Assembly: GCF_041296385.1 (NCBI RefSeq)
Contig: NC_091015.1
Location: forward strand, 89,202,004-89,266,003
Direction: 5' to 3'
Origin: Aphelocoma coerulescens
Lineage: Eukaryota; Chordata; Aves; Passeriformes; Corvidae
Length of the DNA stretch: 64,000 bases
Shown here: piece after piece, positions 13,601 to 22,919 of the stretch
How positions within the stretch are numbered: position 1 is the first letter of the stretch
Layout: the number at the start of each line of letters is the position of its first letter
Made by a program: the position numbers and the translations under genes
The notes under the pieces: model-generated
Databases searched by the model: none
What the model was told of the DNA's origin: nothing
The model's input: only the letters and a program-made list of their open reading frames with translations

Positions 13601-16600
13601 TGTGGTTTTTAAAGGAGGTGGTGGACCAAAACAGTTTTATAATGTTTGATATTAAAAAGAGACAGAAAATGTAAAAAGTACTAGTTTCTCCCAAAATATT
13701 TCTATTATGTAGTAAAAAATCAAGATGAAAAATTTTCCTTCTATCCATCTAGGAGCATTGTCTGAGTATTACTTCAGAACAAAGAGAGAATTGTCAAATT
13801 TCGTTCATTTTCAGTATAGAAGTGAGGTGCTGTCCTGCTGGCTCACATGGTACATCTGCAAAGGTATTGGGGGAGAGCAAAAACCAAGCACAAGCCACCT
13901 TGTTATTCATTTAAAAATCAAAGAAATACTGACTTACGGAAGGACAAAAATAATTAAATCTCAACTAATGGAACACAGAGAACTTTGGCAGTCTGCTTGA
14001 GTAACTGAAGACCACTAGAAATACTTTTATTATTTTTTTTTAAAAAATATTTTCCACTGGGAAAAGCTAATAACAGTTAATTACCTCCAAGATATTTGGA
14101 GAACAAAATTTGCACTGCAATTCCACATATCGAAACTTAACATAGGAATCAGAATCCAGCTGATGTAATTTTACAAGGAGAATAAGTACGTTGGAAAACA
14201 AAACAAATTCTCAACCAAATCTTGGAATGAAATCGTGGCTTTATCCATAAGTTTCAAAACATCTGTATTTCCATCAATCAAGTATTCTGAGGGTTCATCA
14301 GAGAAGGCAGAACTACCTTTCAGAAGTTTTAATGGCAGAAATGAAAAGCTGTTGACCCATACACACACTTTAAAATGCCATGATTGGTCAGCATTAACAT
14401 ATAAGCAGTTTTTTACTTAATTTAAATCAAATTTGGCACAGAAAGGTTTTCATCTTGGAACATGGTACTTTGCACCAGGTGATATTTTCTGGCTTAGGCT
14501 GAGTAAGAGATGAGATAAGCTTTTAAACTGACCATTAATTCAAAGAGAGTTCTTGCAAATCACAGACAACCATGAAATTGAGACCTGCTTTGAATTCATG
14601 GGCAAATACGTCATCACAGAAAAAAATAGAAAATATGACTATGTAGAACTGCACTAAACACCACAAACACAATTAAATTTCTCGTTCTGTTTATCAATAT
14701 GCTCTAACAAAACAACAGCAACCGAACTGCTGGAACTGTTGCCAAAAGATGGGAAAAAAAAAAAAAAAGATCATTATCTGGACATTTCAGGTGTTTCTCT
14801 TCTCTTTGTCAAAAGCAAGTACTTAAGCACTTTTCAGGCTGATACAATATTCTGAATTTACCAGCATTATTTTCCTATCAGGGAGAGAACATATTGATGA
14901 GAATATTAAAAATCCCAAATATTCTTAATGTTCTAATGTCCAATTAGGAGTAAAACATGTATGCTAGCTTCAAAGAAGGAGACTACTGCATATGACAGTG
15001 TTTTGGAAATTGCTTCACGTTGGAATGCTTAACGGTTAGCAGAGAAGGAGACTCTTGAGTATCATATTTGACTTTTGCCTGTTGCAAGAGATACACTTAC
15101 TTCATTAAAAAGACTGCTGCCTGTAGACATGGCTAATAAAAATGAATTTACATCTGGTAAGGCTGTTGAATGTAGAACCCTCTCCCACCTGTACCTTGCC
15201 ACAGAAATTTCACTGAATATATAGATATGTGCACATATGTACGTCAGCACAGATATATTTACTTTTATATGAAATGCATGTGTTCACATATGAGCTGTGT
15301 GGCAGTTATTCCTCCCATTCTGTTTTCTTAACATGCAACAAATACTAAAATAATACAGAGGAAAAAAAAGACGAATTTATGGAAATCTGAAAATGTGAAA
15401 ATGTAAAAATGTATTATTCTGGAGATTTTCCTATCTGCAAAGCCAGGACTGAAGTATTTTTTCTATCCTTTCTACAATAAGATTTTCTTACAATTATGTC
15501 TTCCAAATTTTCCCTGTTTAGATTGAAGCATTTCTCATTCTTGTTTTTCAGAAGTAAATGAGTGATTCCCTCAGAATAAACAATATGGAGAAACCACCAT
15601 GGTAGAGCTCTTTAAGGATATTTGTTAGGGCTCCTCTGTGCTTTTGAGCAGGAGCTTCACATGGATCACCTCCAATAATGAGGTTTTTTTTGTTCTGAAT
15701 ATCCACTCAAACTAGTTGATAGGCCCTGAATGTTTCCATTTGTATCTGCTCAATGGTTTGATAGCTAAACCTGTAAAACTCTATCTTCTCTGGTCAGATC
15801 TCTACAAAACCTGAGGGACAAACAGGACTTTCCCTGGAATTGCATCTGCCATGGCATAATATCTGCTGCAGGGGCAGAATAACTCAGTGACTTCTCTAAA
15901 AAGTCCCAGGAAACAGAGAGATGGCAAAAGAAGCATTTTATTTTAGAGCAAATAGGAAAAGCAGAAACTGAGATGCAAAACCAGAACAGATGCTGGAGGT
16001 GTATGGAACAATGTGATAAGAAAGTAAACCAGCAGCAAGGAGCTGCAGAGCTGAGAGATAAAAGCAAGATTATGCCTCTGCACTGAATATGCTCTGTGAC
16101 ACTCAATATCCCACTGAGCCAAATATTTTTCCCAATAAAGATGATCGATGCACAGAGTCTTTTAAATATCTGTTTGCAAACTGACTTTCTCCACTCCCAG
16201 GCTCTGATCTGAAGAAGTGCAAAGTGCTTTATAACTACTGAGGGCCATGAGAGCTGCGTTCTGAGCAGAGGATCTGCTTTCAGGAGAGCAGATGCCTAAC
16301 TTCCACGACTTTGTTTTTCTGGGAACTGAGAATCTAAACATCATTTTTGTGGATTTGTTGGGGTTTGTTGTTGTTGTTGTTGTTCCAAAAAAATAAGAAA
16401 TCGCCCCCAGTTCCATCTGTCAAATGGCCCAGACTTTATATCTAGGACTGGTCTCCAGGTATGCGTATATTCTTCTCCATCTTTTTCACAAATCTTGTTA
16501 GTAAGTAATTTGTTCTTAGGAAGTGTTAAAACACAACCAGAAGGGAGAGATGAAGATCTTGATCACACAAGGTTTTCTGAATCAGCAGTGAGATCCTTTG

Positions 16601-19570
16601 AATACATTATACAGGCTACCACCCTGAAAGTCCTTACTGTTGGAATGTGTTGTTTTGCTATTTCACAGTATGGAAGGCACATTGTACAAAATTCGCCAGC
16701 TATTTTAATTTGAGAAATGTATGCTATGATCACAGTATCAGTTTACTCATTTTTATAACAATTTTCTATTTCACATGCTTTACAATCTGATGTGACTGGT
16801 TATGCTAGAAGAAAATATTCTTCCTCTACTTGTCAGCTTTGTTGTATCACTTAAGTTAAAAGAAAAAATAAAAAGAGGGGAACCTTGTTCTGACTTGGCA
16901 TACTGCTGACCTTTATGCTATATATAATTAAAAAAAAACAACCAAAAAAAAAAAAACCAAAAAAACCACCTAAACTGGAAATTTCCCTGTGACTTAATCA
17001 CATACATAAATAGGCCATAGAAGAAGGGTGAATATGAAGAACTAGTTATGTATATAATCATCAGTTCATCAGCTGAGACTGTAATCCTTGCAGGAGGGAA
17101 GAGGAAAAGAATAAATCACTGGATATCAATGCTTCAGCTCTGGCGCCCTTCCCTACAGAAATGACACTATCTCTAGCTTCCACCAAAGGACCTTTGCCCA
17201 GAACCTAAGCCATACAAGTGAACCTCTTTGTCCTACACCATCCTCATTCTCTGGACAGTCAGTTGTTTTGTTGTAAACAGCTGTTTGGAGAAGCAGAACT
17301 CCAGGCAGGTAGCGTATAAAAAGGGCACTGACTTAAGCAAAATGCTCCAGCTAAAGGAAAAAACTTTATTTAATTATTTTTGAGTCTGCTCTTATCTCTG
17401 CGTAATAGAGACCTATCTAACTGTAATAAAGACCTACCTAATTATATCACAGCAGTCAGAAGAACACAATAAATCTAATATCAGGAAGCACTGTAGCAAA
17501 AGCCTCTCAAAGCTTTCTCAACCCCTTCCTGAAACACTATTCAATCAAATAATGCATTATTGTGACTTACCCTTCAAAGTAAAAACACTTCCTCTTTTAC
17601 TCTCAGTAAGAAAGTATGTGAGCTTCATTATGAAACAATTAGCATTTGAGTTAAAGATGGAAGCTGCTAGCTGAAAGACAAACATATATTGCAATGGGCT
17701 TTACTGAATAAGGCAACAGCTTTTGAGTGATGGTGTGGGATATTTGAAGGTTCTGATGCTGATGTTGCATTTAATGACTATACACTTCCCTATAGATGCT
17801 CCTAATTTAAATCTGAGCAGACCTGTATACTCCCTAACTTTCCCCTTACCCTGAGACATTTGCCTCTGACAAGGTGTTTGATACTTTCAAAATGGAAATA
17901 TCCATATCCCTCCTTCTCAGGCCTACATATTCCTATTGTTACCTGTTTAATTTCAGACATCTAAATATTCCTCTGTTGTATATTAATCATTCAGCAAAAA
18001 GGACTCAAAGTGGTCTAATTGATCCAGAATATCTATCAAAGCTACCACATCAGAGAGACACATCATAATGTAGAACTTTTTCATATGATAGTTCCTGGAG
18101 ATAAGATAATTTGTTTAGAAGAATGTGAGCTTACGTGGATATTCCTCTCTATTCCGAAAGTAATACTGTACACATAAAGCAAATGTAGCTTCATACCCAC
18201 TTTTATTCTTTCTCCTTACTATTATAATAGTGTTGATATGTTTCCACGTGCTTTTCAAGATAAGAGGCTAGCTCTGATTATTTGAAGGCTTCACTTAACT
18301 GATTTTCTGATACATAGCTAAATTCTCTTCTAACTCAAACTAGAACAGCAGCACTGCATTTGATACAGACATTTAGAGGGTCAGCAGACTTTATTGGTCA
18401 AATTCAGCTTTCAGTTGCTATAAATTGAGAGAGACTTAATTGATTTCAGCTAATGTATTGTAGAGTTACACTTGTACATTTGGGGGCCAAATTTAGGCCA
18501 AGGACAGTAAGGACTGCAGTGACAAAATAATTGTGACAGAGAAGTAGAATTTAAATTCAGCAGTTTAGGGGCAGGTAGTAAGCAGATCAAGGCAACACCA
18601 GGCTGGGTAACTGACCTGTCAAAAAAAGCAACTACAGTTACCCTGCAGTTGGGTTATTGGTAGGTTGACCCCAGCTCTAAATTTCTAGCACTACCTAGTG
18701 TATTAAGCTGTTGGAGAGCATTTTGTGTTGTAACTGCAGCACAGGTATATCTCAAGTTATATGACTATGAAATAAAACCATTGATTGACCAGTCACCTAC
18801 TGCTGATAACATTTTTTCAAATTAATTCCAAATAGTTTGTCACTACAGTTCCATTTCTAAAAGATTGCTTACCACTTTCCCATGGTGTCATTTACAAAAT
18901 AGCATGAAAACAACAGCCTCCAGGTGCTGTGAATTTCAAGCTGTTCCTTGTGTGATAAGTACTATCAAGATACCTTCATTTGGTTTGGGCAATCCCATGT
19001 TTAACCATGTGGTTGAGTGTGCTGAAAGAAAAATCTGAAAGGGTTTTTCTCAGTGTTCATGTGAGTGTTGCTAGAGAGATTACAGAATGATTATTTTTCA
19101 AATTTCCTTTGAAGTACACTTGTTATTTGGTCTCTTTTCTTACACAAGAGCTGTTTCTTGGTTGCATTTTAACCTTAGCTGAGAGCAGGGAAGGGCCTTC
19201 AAAAGTTGCACACCAAGTGTGTGCAGAATTTCTAAGCCTGAAATACTTTGAAGCTGGTTTCAGATTTATAAAGGGTACTGCAGTACAGTCATAACAAGGA
19301 AACATAATCCTGTACTTGGAAAACATGCTCAAATATAGTTCTATAGATGCAGACTCTGTGTTTAATATGAAATTATGTGTTTTAAATTTACAATCAGCTT
19401 TTGGGATCCCACTCTGCATTAATACCTGTTTTCATCTTGAATTAAAAAGATACAAGTCTTAATGAGCCATGTAGAATCAAAATAAAAATTTATGTTTTTC
19501 CATTCATAACCATAACAACGATCTTACCAAAATCTCAACATGATGCCCACTCCACTTACTGGAGACTGAT
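10686..19570. other. Nearly 9 kb without gene or recognisable mobile element
   Basis: AT-rich, unique-looking sequence with only short frames. Minor low-complexity tracts are T-runs near 12,422, an A-run at about 14,755-14,768, (TTG)n at about 16,363-16,384, and A-rich sequence at 16,930-16,969. The scarcity of repeats could reflect conserved non-coding DNA, but conservation cannot be seen from one sequence. Confidence 0.5.
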
Positions 19571-20530
19571 TGTGGTGTGCTGGATTCCAGGTACCCACCA
19601 AAGTCACTCCATCAGCTGCCTCCGCAACTGAACAGGGGAAGGAAAATATAGCAAAAGACTCATGAGCTGGGATAAGGAGGAGAGATCACTCACCAGTTAC
19701 TGCCATGGGCAAAACAGACTTCACCTGGGGAAATTAATTGAATTTATTACCAATCAAATTCAGTGCAGGATAAGAAGTATGACAAATCTTAAAAAGTCCT
19801 TCCCTCCAACCCCTCCTTTCTTTCCAGCCTCTGCCTCCACCACCCCAGCTGCACAGGGAGACAGAGAATGGGAGTTATGGTCAGTTTATCATAGGTTGTT
19901 TCTGATGCTGCTCAGGGAGGGCAGTCCTTCCCCTGTTCCTGTGTGGGGTCCATCCCAAGGGAGACAGTTTTTCATGAACCGGCTCAGCATGGGTCCTTTT
20001 CCATGGTTCTGCAGGTCCCTGCCAGGACCCTGCTCCAGCACAGGCCTCCCACAGGTTCACAGCCTCCTCTCAAGCATCCACCTACTCGAGCATGAGTGCC
20101 CTCCTTGGGCTGCAGGTGGATCTCTGCATCTCTGTTTACCTCCAAGGGCTGCAGGGGCACAGCTGCTTCACCATGATCTGCACCACGGGCAGCAGGGCAA
20201 TCTCAGCTCCAGTGCCTGGAGCACCTCCTCCACTCCTTCTCCACTGGCCTTGGTTCCTGTAGAGTTGTCCCTCTCACATATTCTCACTCCTCCCTGGCTA
20301 TAATTTCTTTACAACAACAACCTTTTTCTTTCATTCTTAAATATGCTATCACCAAGGTGCCACTGCTGTTGTTGATGGGCTCGGTCTTGGCCAGCAGCCG
20401 GTCTGGCCTGGAGCTGGCTGGCATTGACTTTGTCAGACATGGAGGAACTTTCTGGCAGCTTCTCACAGAAACCACCGCTGTGGCCCCCCCCCCCCCCCCC
20501 ACCAAATCCTGACCATGCAAACCCAATACA
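19571..20530 (-). mobile_element. Solo LTR, probable avian ERVL-type
   Basis: This 960-bp segment begins TGTGGTGTGC and ends CCCAATACA, and is flanked by a near-perfect 5-bp duplication (CTGAT / TTGAT). A 5-bp duplication is typical of ERVL elements. Polyadenylation signal AATAAA is on the minus strand (plus-strand TTTATT at 19,743-19,748), which sets the orientation. The text resembles a long, common bird LTR family with many imperfect sub-repeats (CTGCAGG..., CAGGTCC...). No internal retroviral sequence adjoins it. The exact family name is uncertain. Confidence 0.65.
20484..20500 (+). repeat. Poly-C run (17 C)
   Basis: Uninterrupted C homopolymer inside the solo LTR. It probably arose by slippage on a shorter C-tract of the family. 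Confidence 0.9.
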
Positions 20531-20702
20531 TTGATGGAGAATATCAGCAAACACAGAAAACTCTGTGAAGCCATCTGGCTTTGGGTCAGTAAAAAGAGAC
20601 ACCTCTTGGGAGCAGAGAATGGGGGACAAGGCAAGACCTGCAGGCGATCCCATTACTGGCCATGCCCTTGATGAGGAGGAACCAGCCTGTGGCAGCTGAG
20701 AA
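20531..20702. other. Spacer between two LTR elements
   Basis: About 170 bp between the solo LTR and the cold-shock-domain element. No gene or repeat boundary was recognised in it. Confidence 0.5.
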
Positions 20703-20708
20703 GGACTG
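20703..20708. repeat. Target-site duplication, left copy (GGACTG)
   Basis: GGACTG lies immediately outside the TG terminus of the left LTR and is identical to 22,914-22,919. This shows that the two LTRs and everything between them entered as one insertion. Confidence 0.85.
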
Positions 20709-20999
20709 TGTTACAATGGGGATAGTGTAACACGCGTACCAAACCAGGAGTCCCGTGGAAAAGAAATATCTATGGATCGATTCTTGCTAGATGTTTCAGA
20801 GATGTTTATTTCTCCAGCCGCATGGCCGGGGCTCTGCTGAGGAACTGCTGCAATCACGGGACCCGAGGGTCCTTGTCCACGCAGCGGAACACAAAACAAC
20901 CAATGGGGAATGAGGCTGACCAGGGGCAGGGAAACCCCGTGCCTCCCCCCCCAGGGCCCCTCTCCCAGGGCTACATGGCAGGGGGAGGAGACCCCGACA
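20709..20999 (-). repeat. 3' LTR of the cold-shock-domain retroelement
   Basis: 291-bp LTR, the 3' copy in minus-strand sense. The polyadenylation signal is the plus-strand TTTATT at 20,805-20,810 and the inverted CCAAT is at 20,900-20,904. The stretch just upstream on the sense strand (21,000-21,020) is only weakly purine-rich, so the polypurine tract is not convincing. Confidence 0.88.
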
Positions 21000-21194
21000 T
21001 TTCACCTGTTTATTTTTAACAAAAGAGATGTAAAACTTAACATTGAAAACAACAAGGACAGTTTCAAAACAAAACAAGCCACCCTCCTGAGTCTTTAAAT
21101 GTCCAAACAGATTCTGTGGAACATCTTTGGGCTGACAGAAGGGAGACAGGACTCTCTGAGCATGCTTTGTGGGGAAACTGAGGCAGGAGAGGGT

Positions 21195-21812
21195 TTAATT
21201 TCTCTTCCCCTTTTCATCCCCCACTTGGCATTGGAAAGGGATTTTTGGGGAAACAATTGGCCAGGGCATGGTTTTATGAGGGAAACAATGGATGAAAAAA
21301 CGGATTGGGAATACACTGGGGGTAATAGGATACAGGGTAAAAGGGAAAGATGGGATTAGGGAAGGGAGACTGTAGAGGGGCTTATAATGGAGATATTGTC
21401 TAACATGACTACAATTTTTAGCATATATACTGCCTTTTACAGGAACACCATCAGGCCCAGTGACCTCCGCTGCCTACAACCCCTTTCTACCTTGTACAAT
21501 TTTGAATTCCACCACCTCTCCATCTCCTAAACTTGGGATGTATTTTTCAGGGTTATTCTTTCTAATAGCAGTTCTATGAACGAATATGTCTTGCTGGTTA
21601 TCACATCTTGTTATAAAACCATAATTTTGTTTAACATTATACCACTTTTCTATTCCTAAAACCTTAATTACAGTGATCTTTTCCTTTTTCTGAGTGGCTG
21701 CTGTTTTCTGTCTCGCTGCGTTCTTGCTTTCTCTTTCGCTCGCTCCTGCGTTGTAATTGCCAGGGCTGCCGGGGCCGCTGGAGCTGCTCGTGCCTGCGTG
21801 CTCTTCCCGGGA
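21195..21812 (-). pseudogene. Y-box-type cold-shock domain frame captured in the retroelement, interrupted by one amber stop
   Basis: One minus-strand frame is open from 21,812 (after a TGA at 21,815-21,813) for 112 codons, is broken by TAG at 21,476-21,474, then stays open for 92 more codons to TAA at 21,197-21,195. From about 21,683 it reads as a Y-box cold-shock domain: KVLG and KWYN at the start, NYGFI (RNP1 region), DIFVH (RNP2 region), TAIRKNNPEKY, GDGEVVEF and, after the amber, VTGPDGVPV and GSIYA. Vertebrate YBX proteins have near-identical landmarks in the same order and spacing. The amber falls where the family usually has Glu. Identity to the YBX domain is roughly 60% by eye, compared from memory. 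The domain binds single-stranded nucleic acid. The basic/aromatic arms that follow in YBX1/2/3 are not recognisable; the 70-odd residues after GSIYA are unlike them. No ATG precedes the domain in this frame, so expression would need splicing, read-through or a lost start. This copy is therefore called broken. Confidence 0.85.
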
Positions 21813-21817
21813 TCATG

Positions 21818-22176
21818 TTTGGGGCTGCATGGGCCTAGCCAGGCCGCACCGCTCAGTTCACCGCGTGTTGCCTCCTCTGGTCGCAGCTGCCAGGCCCCCA
21901 AGCAATGACTCCACCATGCCCTGCTCCAGCACACGTTTCGGCTGGGCACGGCTCCGCTCCACCGCTGCCAGCCGCCGTCCGCAGACCGCCCCTCTCGGTT
22001 GGGCGTTCACGGGGCTCGCTCCACCACGCGCCGCACGGGGCCGGGCAGGCACCGCTGGGTCGCCCCGCTCCCGCCGCCCCTCGCTCAGCTTCCGACACTG
22101 CAGCTCGCGTCGCTCCGCCCACGCGCGGGAACTGCCTCACTGCTGCTCCCAGAATGCTCAGTCCACGTGGCCTGGG
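21818..22176 (-). other. GC-rich, CpG-rich block inside the retroelement
   Basis: Between the 5' ORF and the cold-shock frame lie about 360 bp of strikingly GC- and CpG-rich sequence, in contrast with the AT-rich flanks. It is open in several frames, giving Ala/Arg/Gly/Pro-rich peptides without recognisable domains. Vertebrate YBX genes have GC-rich 5' ends encoding Ala/Pro/Gly-rich N-termini, so this may be the 5' part of the captured transcript. That link is inference. Confidence 0.5.
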
Positions 22177-22518
22177 TCACACGGTCCCTGAGCCAGGCTT
22201 CCCTTCACCAAGACACAGCTGACATTGCTCAACAGTCTCTGTAATTAAATAATATTCACAAAAATATTCTTCCATCAGCATATATTTTGACTCAAAAATT
22301 AACTGGGTCCAAACGGTCTTCCAAAAGTCTTTGGTAAGAATTAAATCCCAAGAAACATAGAAGAAGTTCTTAAGCAACCGTGCCAGGAAGTGTTTCAGTA
22401 CTTTTTGAGCTTGAATTAAGCTAAAATTTACAAATCGTTGTTCGAGAATCTTTTTAAGTTTAAGATAAAAGTCCATATGCGGCTCTGAGAGCCAAGAGTC
22501 TTCCCATGGTTCCTCCAT
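22177..22518 (-). CDS. 113-codon 5' ORF of the retroelement, unrecognised
   Basis: This is the first ORF after the 5' LTR in the element's sense direction. Its ATG lies 121 nt beyond the LTR edge, in context AACTATGG. The product begins MEEPWEDSW and is rich in Leu, Phe, Tyr and Lys, suggesting a helical protein. It has no myristoylation glycine, zinc knuckle or other motif I recognise. Its position is where gag begins in a retrovirus, so a gag N-terminal remnant is one possibility, but I cannot show that. The frame stops at TGA and is open again for about 107 codons into GC-rich sequence. A GTGAGT splice-donor-like motif lies in the leader (22,584-22,579, minus strand). Whether it is translated is unknown. 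Confidence 0.4.
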   Translation of the reverse strand: MEEPWEDSWLSEPHMDFYLKLKKILEQRFVNFSLIQAQKVLKHFLARLLKNFFYVSWDLILTKDFWKTVWTQLIFESKYMLMEEYFCEYYLITETVEQCQLCLGEGKPGSGTV

Positions 22519-22638
22519 AGTTTAGATATGGAATAGCAAAACAAAAACAAGAAGAGGAATCCAAAGTTTCTAGGGTTTACTCACACAAATCAGTCGCTTA
22601 GGGATCGGGGATCGTTCTGCCCACATTACCCACCGTTA

Positions 22639-22913
22639 TGTTGCAGTGGGGATACTGTAACACACGTACCAAACCAGGAGTCCTGTGGAAAAGAAATATA
22701 TATGTGGACCGATTCTTGGTAGATGTTTCAGAGATGTTTATTTCTCCAGCCTCATGGCTGGGCCTCTGCCAAGGAACTGTTACAGTCACAGGACCGAGGG
22801 TCCTTGCCCGCACAGGGAAACACAGAACAACCAATGGGGAACGAGGCTGACCAGAGGCTAGGAAACCCCATCTTCCCCCCAGGGCTACATGGCAGGGGGA
22901 GGAGACCCCGACA
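22639..22913 (-). repeat. 5' LTR of the cold-shock-domain retroelement
   Basis: 275-bp LTR, the 5' copy in the element's minus-strand sense. It has TG...CA termini, an inverted CCAAT (ATTGG on the sense strand, CCAAT at 22,831-22,835 on the plus strand) and AATAAA (plus-strand TTTATT at 22,737-22,742). It aligns along nearly its full length with 20,709-20,999. It lacks a stretch of about 15 bp present in the partner near the C-rich tract. Confidence 0.88.
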
Positions 22914-22919
22914 GGACTG
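22914..22919. repeat. Target-site duplication, right copy (GGACTG)
   Basis: Exact match to 20,703-20,708, immediately after the CA terminus of the right LTR. Confidence 0.85.

Larger units (their letters stand above)
20709..22913 (-). mobile_element. Complete short (2.2-kb) LTR retroelement carrying a Y-box-like cold-shock domain
   Basis: Two homologous direct repeats (20,709-20,999 and 22,639-22,913), each beginning TGTT and ending GACA, flank a 1.64-kb interior. The element is bounded by an exact 6-bp duplication GGACTG at 20,703-20,708 and 22,914-22,919. A 6-bp duplication is usual for avian class II (alpha-/beta-retrovirus-like, ERVK) elements. Orientation is minus because both LTRs place AATAAA and an inverted CCAAT box on that strand and both internal ORFs read that way. 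The interior lacks recognisable gag, protease, reverse transcriptase, integrase or env, so it is non-autonomous. It instead holds a 113-codon ORF of unknown type, a GC-rich block and a cold-shock-domain frame. The LTRs differ at roughly one position in ten by eye, so the insertion is not recent. No standard primer-binding site was recognised next to the 5' LTR. Confidence 0.88.

Noticed and set aside
19662..20303. 213-codon plus-strand ORF in the solo LTR
   Set aside because: It lies in LTR sequence antisense to the polyadenylation signal; Pro/Ser/Leu-rich peptide without a domain.
21419..21476. Frameshift in the cold-shock domain after residue Leu before the stop
   Set aside because: On re-reading, the codons on both sides of TAG are in the same frame; the break is a simple amber, not a shift.
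21757..22244. Plus-strand ORFs of 81-144 codons in the GC-rich block
   Set aside because: Antisense to the retroelement, open mainly because stops are rare in GC-rich DNA, and no domain seen.
22600..22638. Primer-binding site next to the 5' LTR
   Set aside because: The sequence after the LTR (TAACGGTGGGTAATGTGGGC) does not match any tRNA 3' end I know, and the usual TGG start is displaced.
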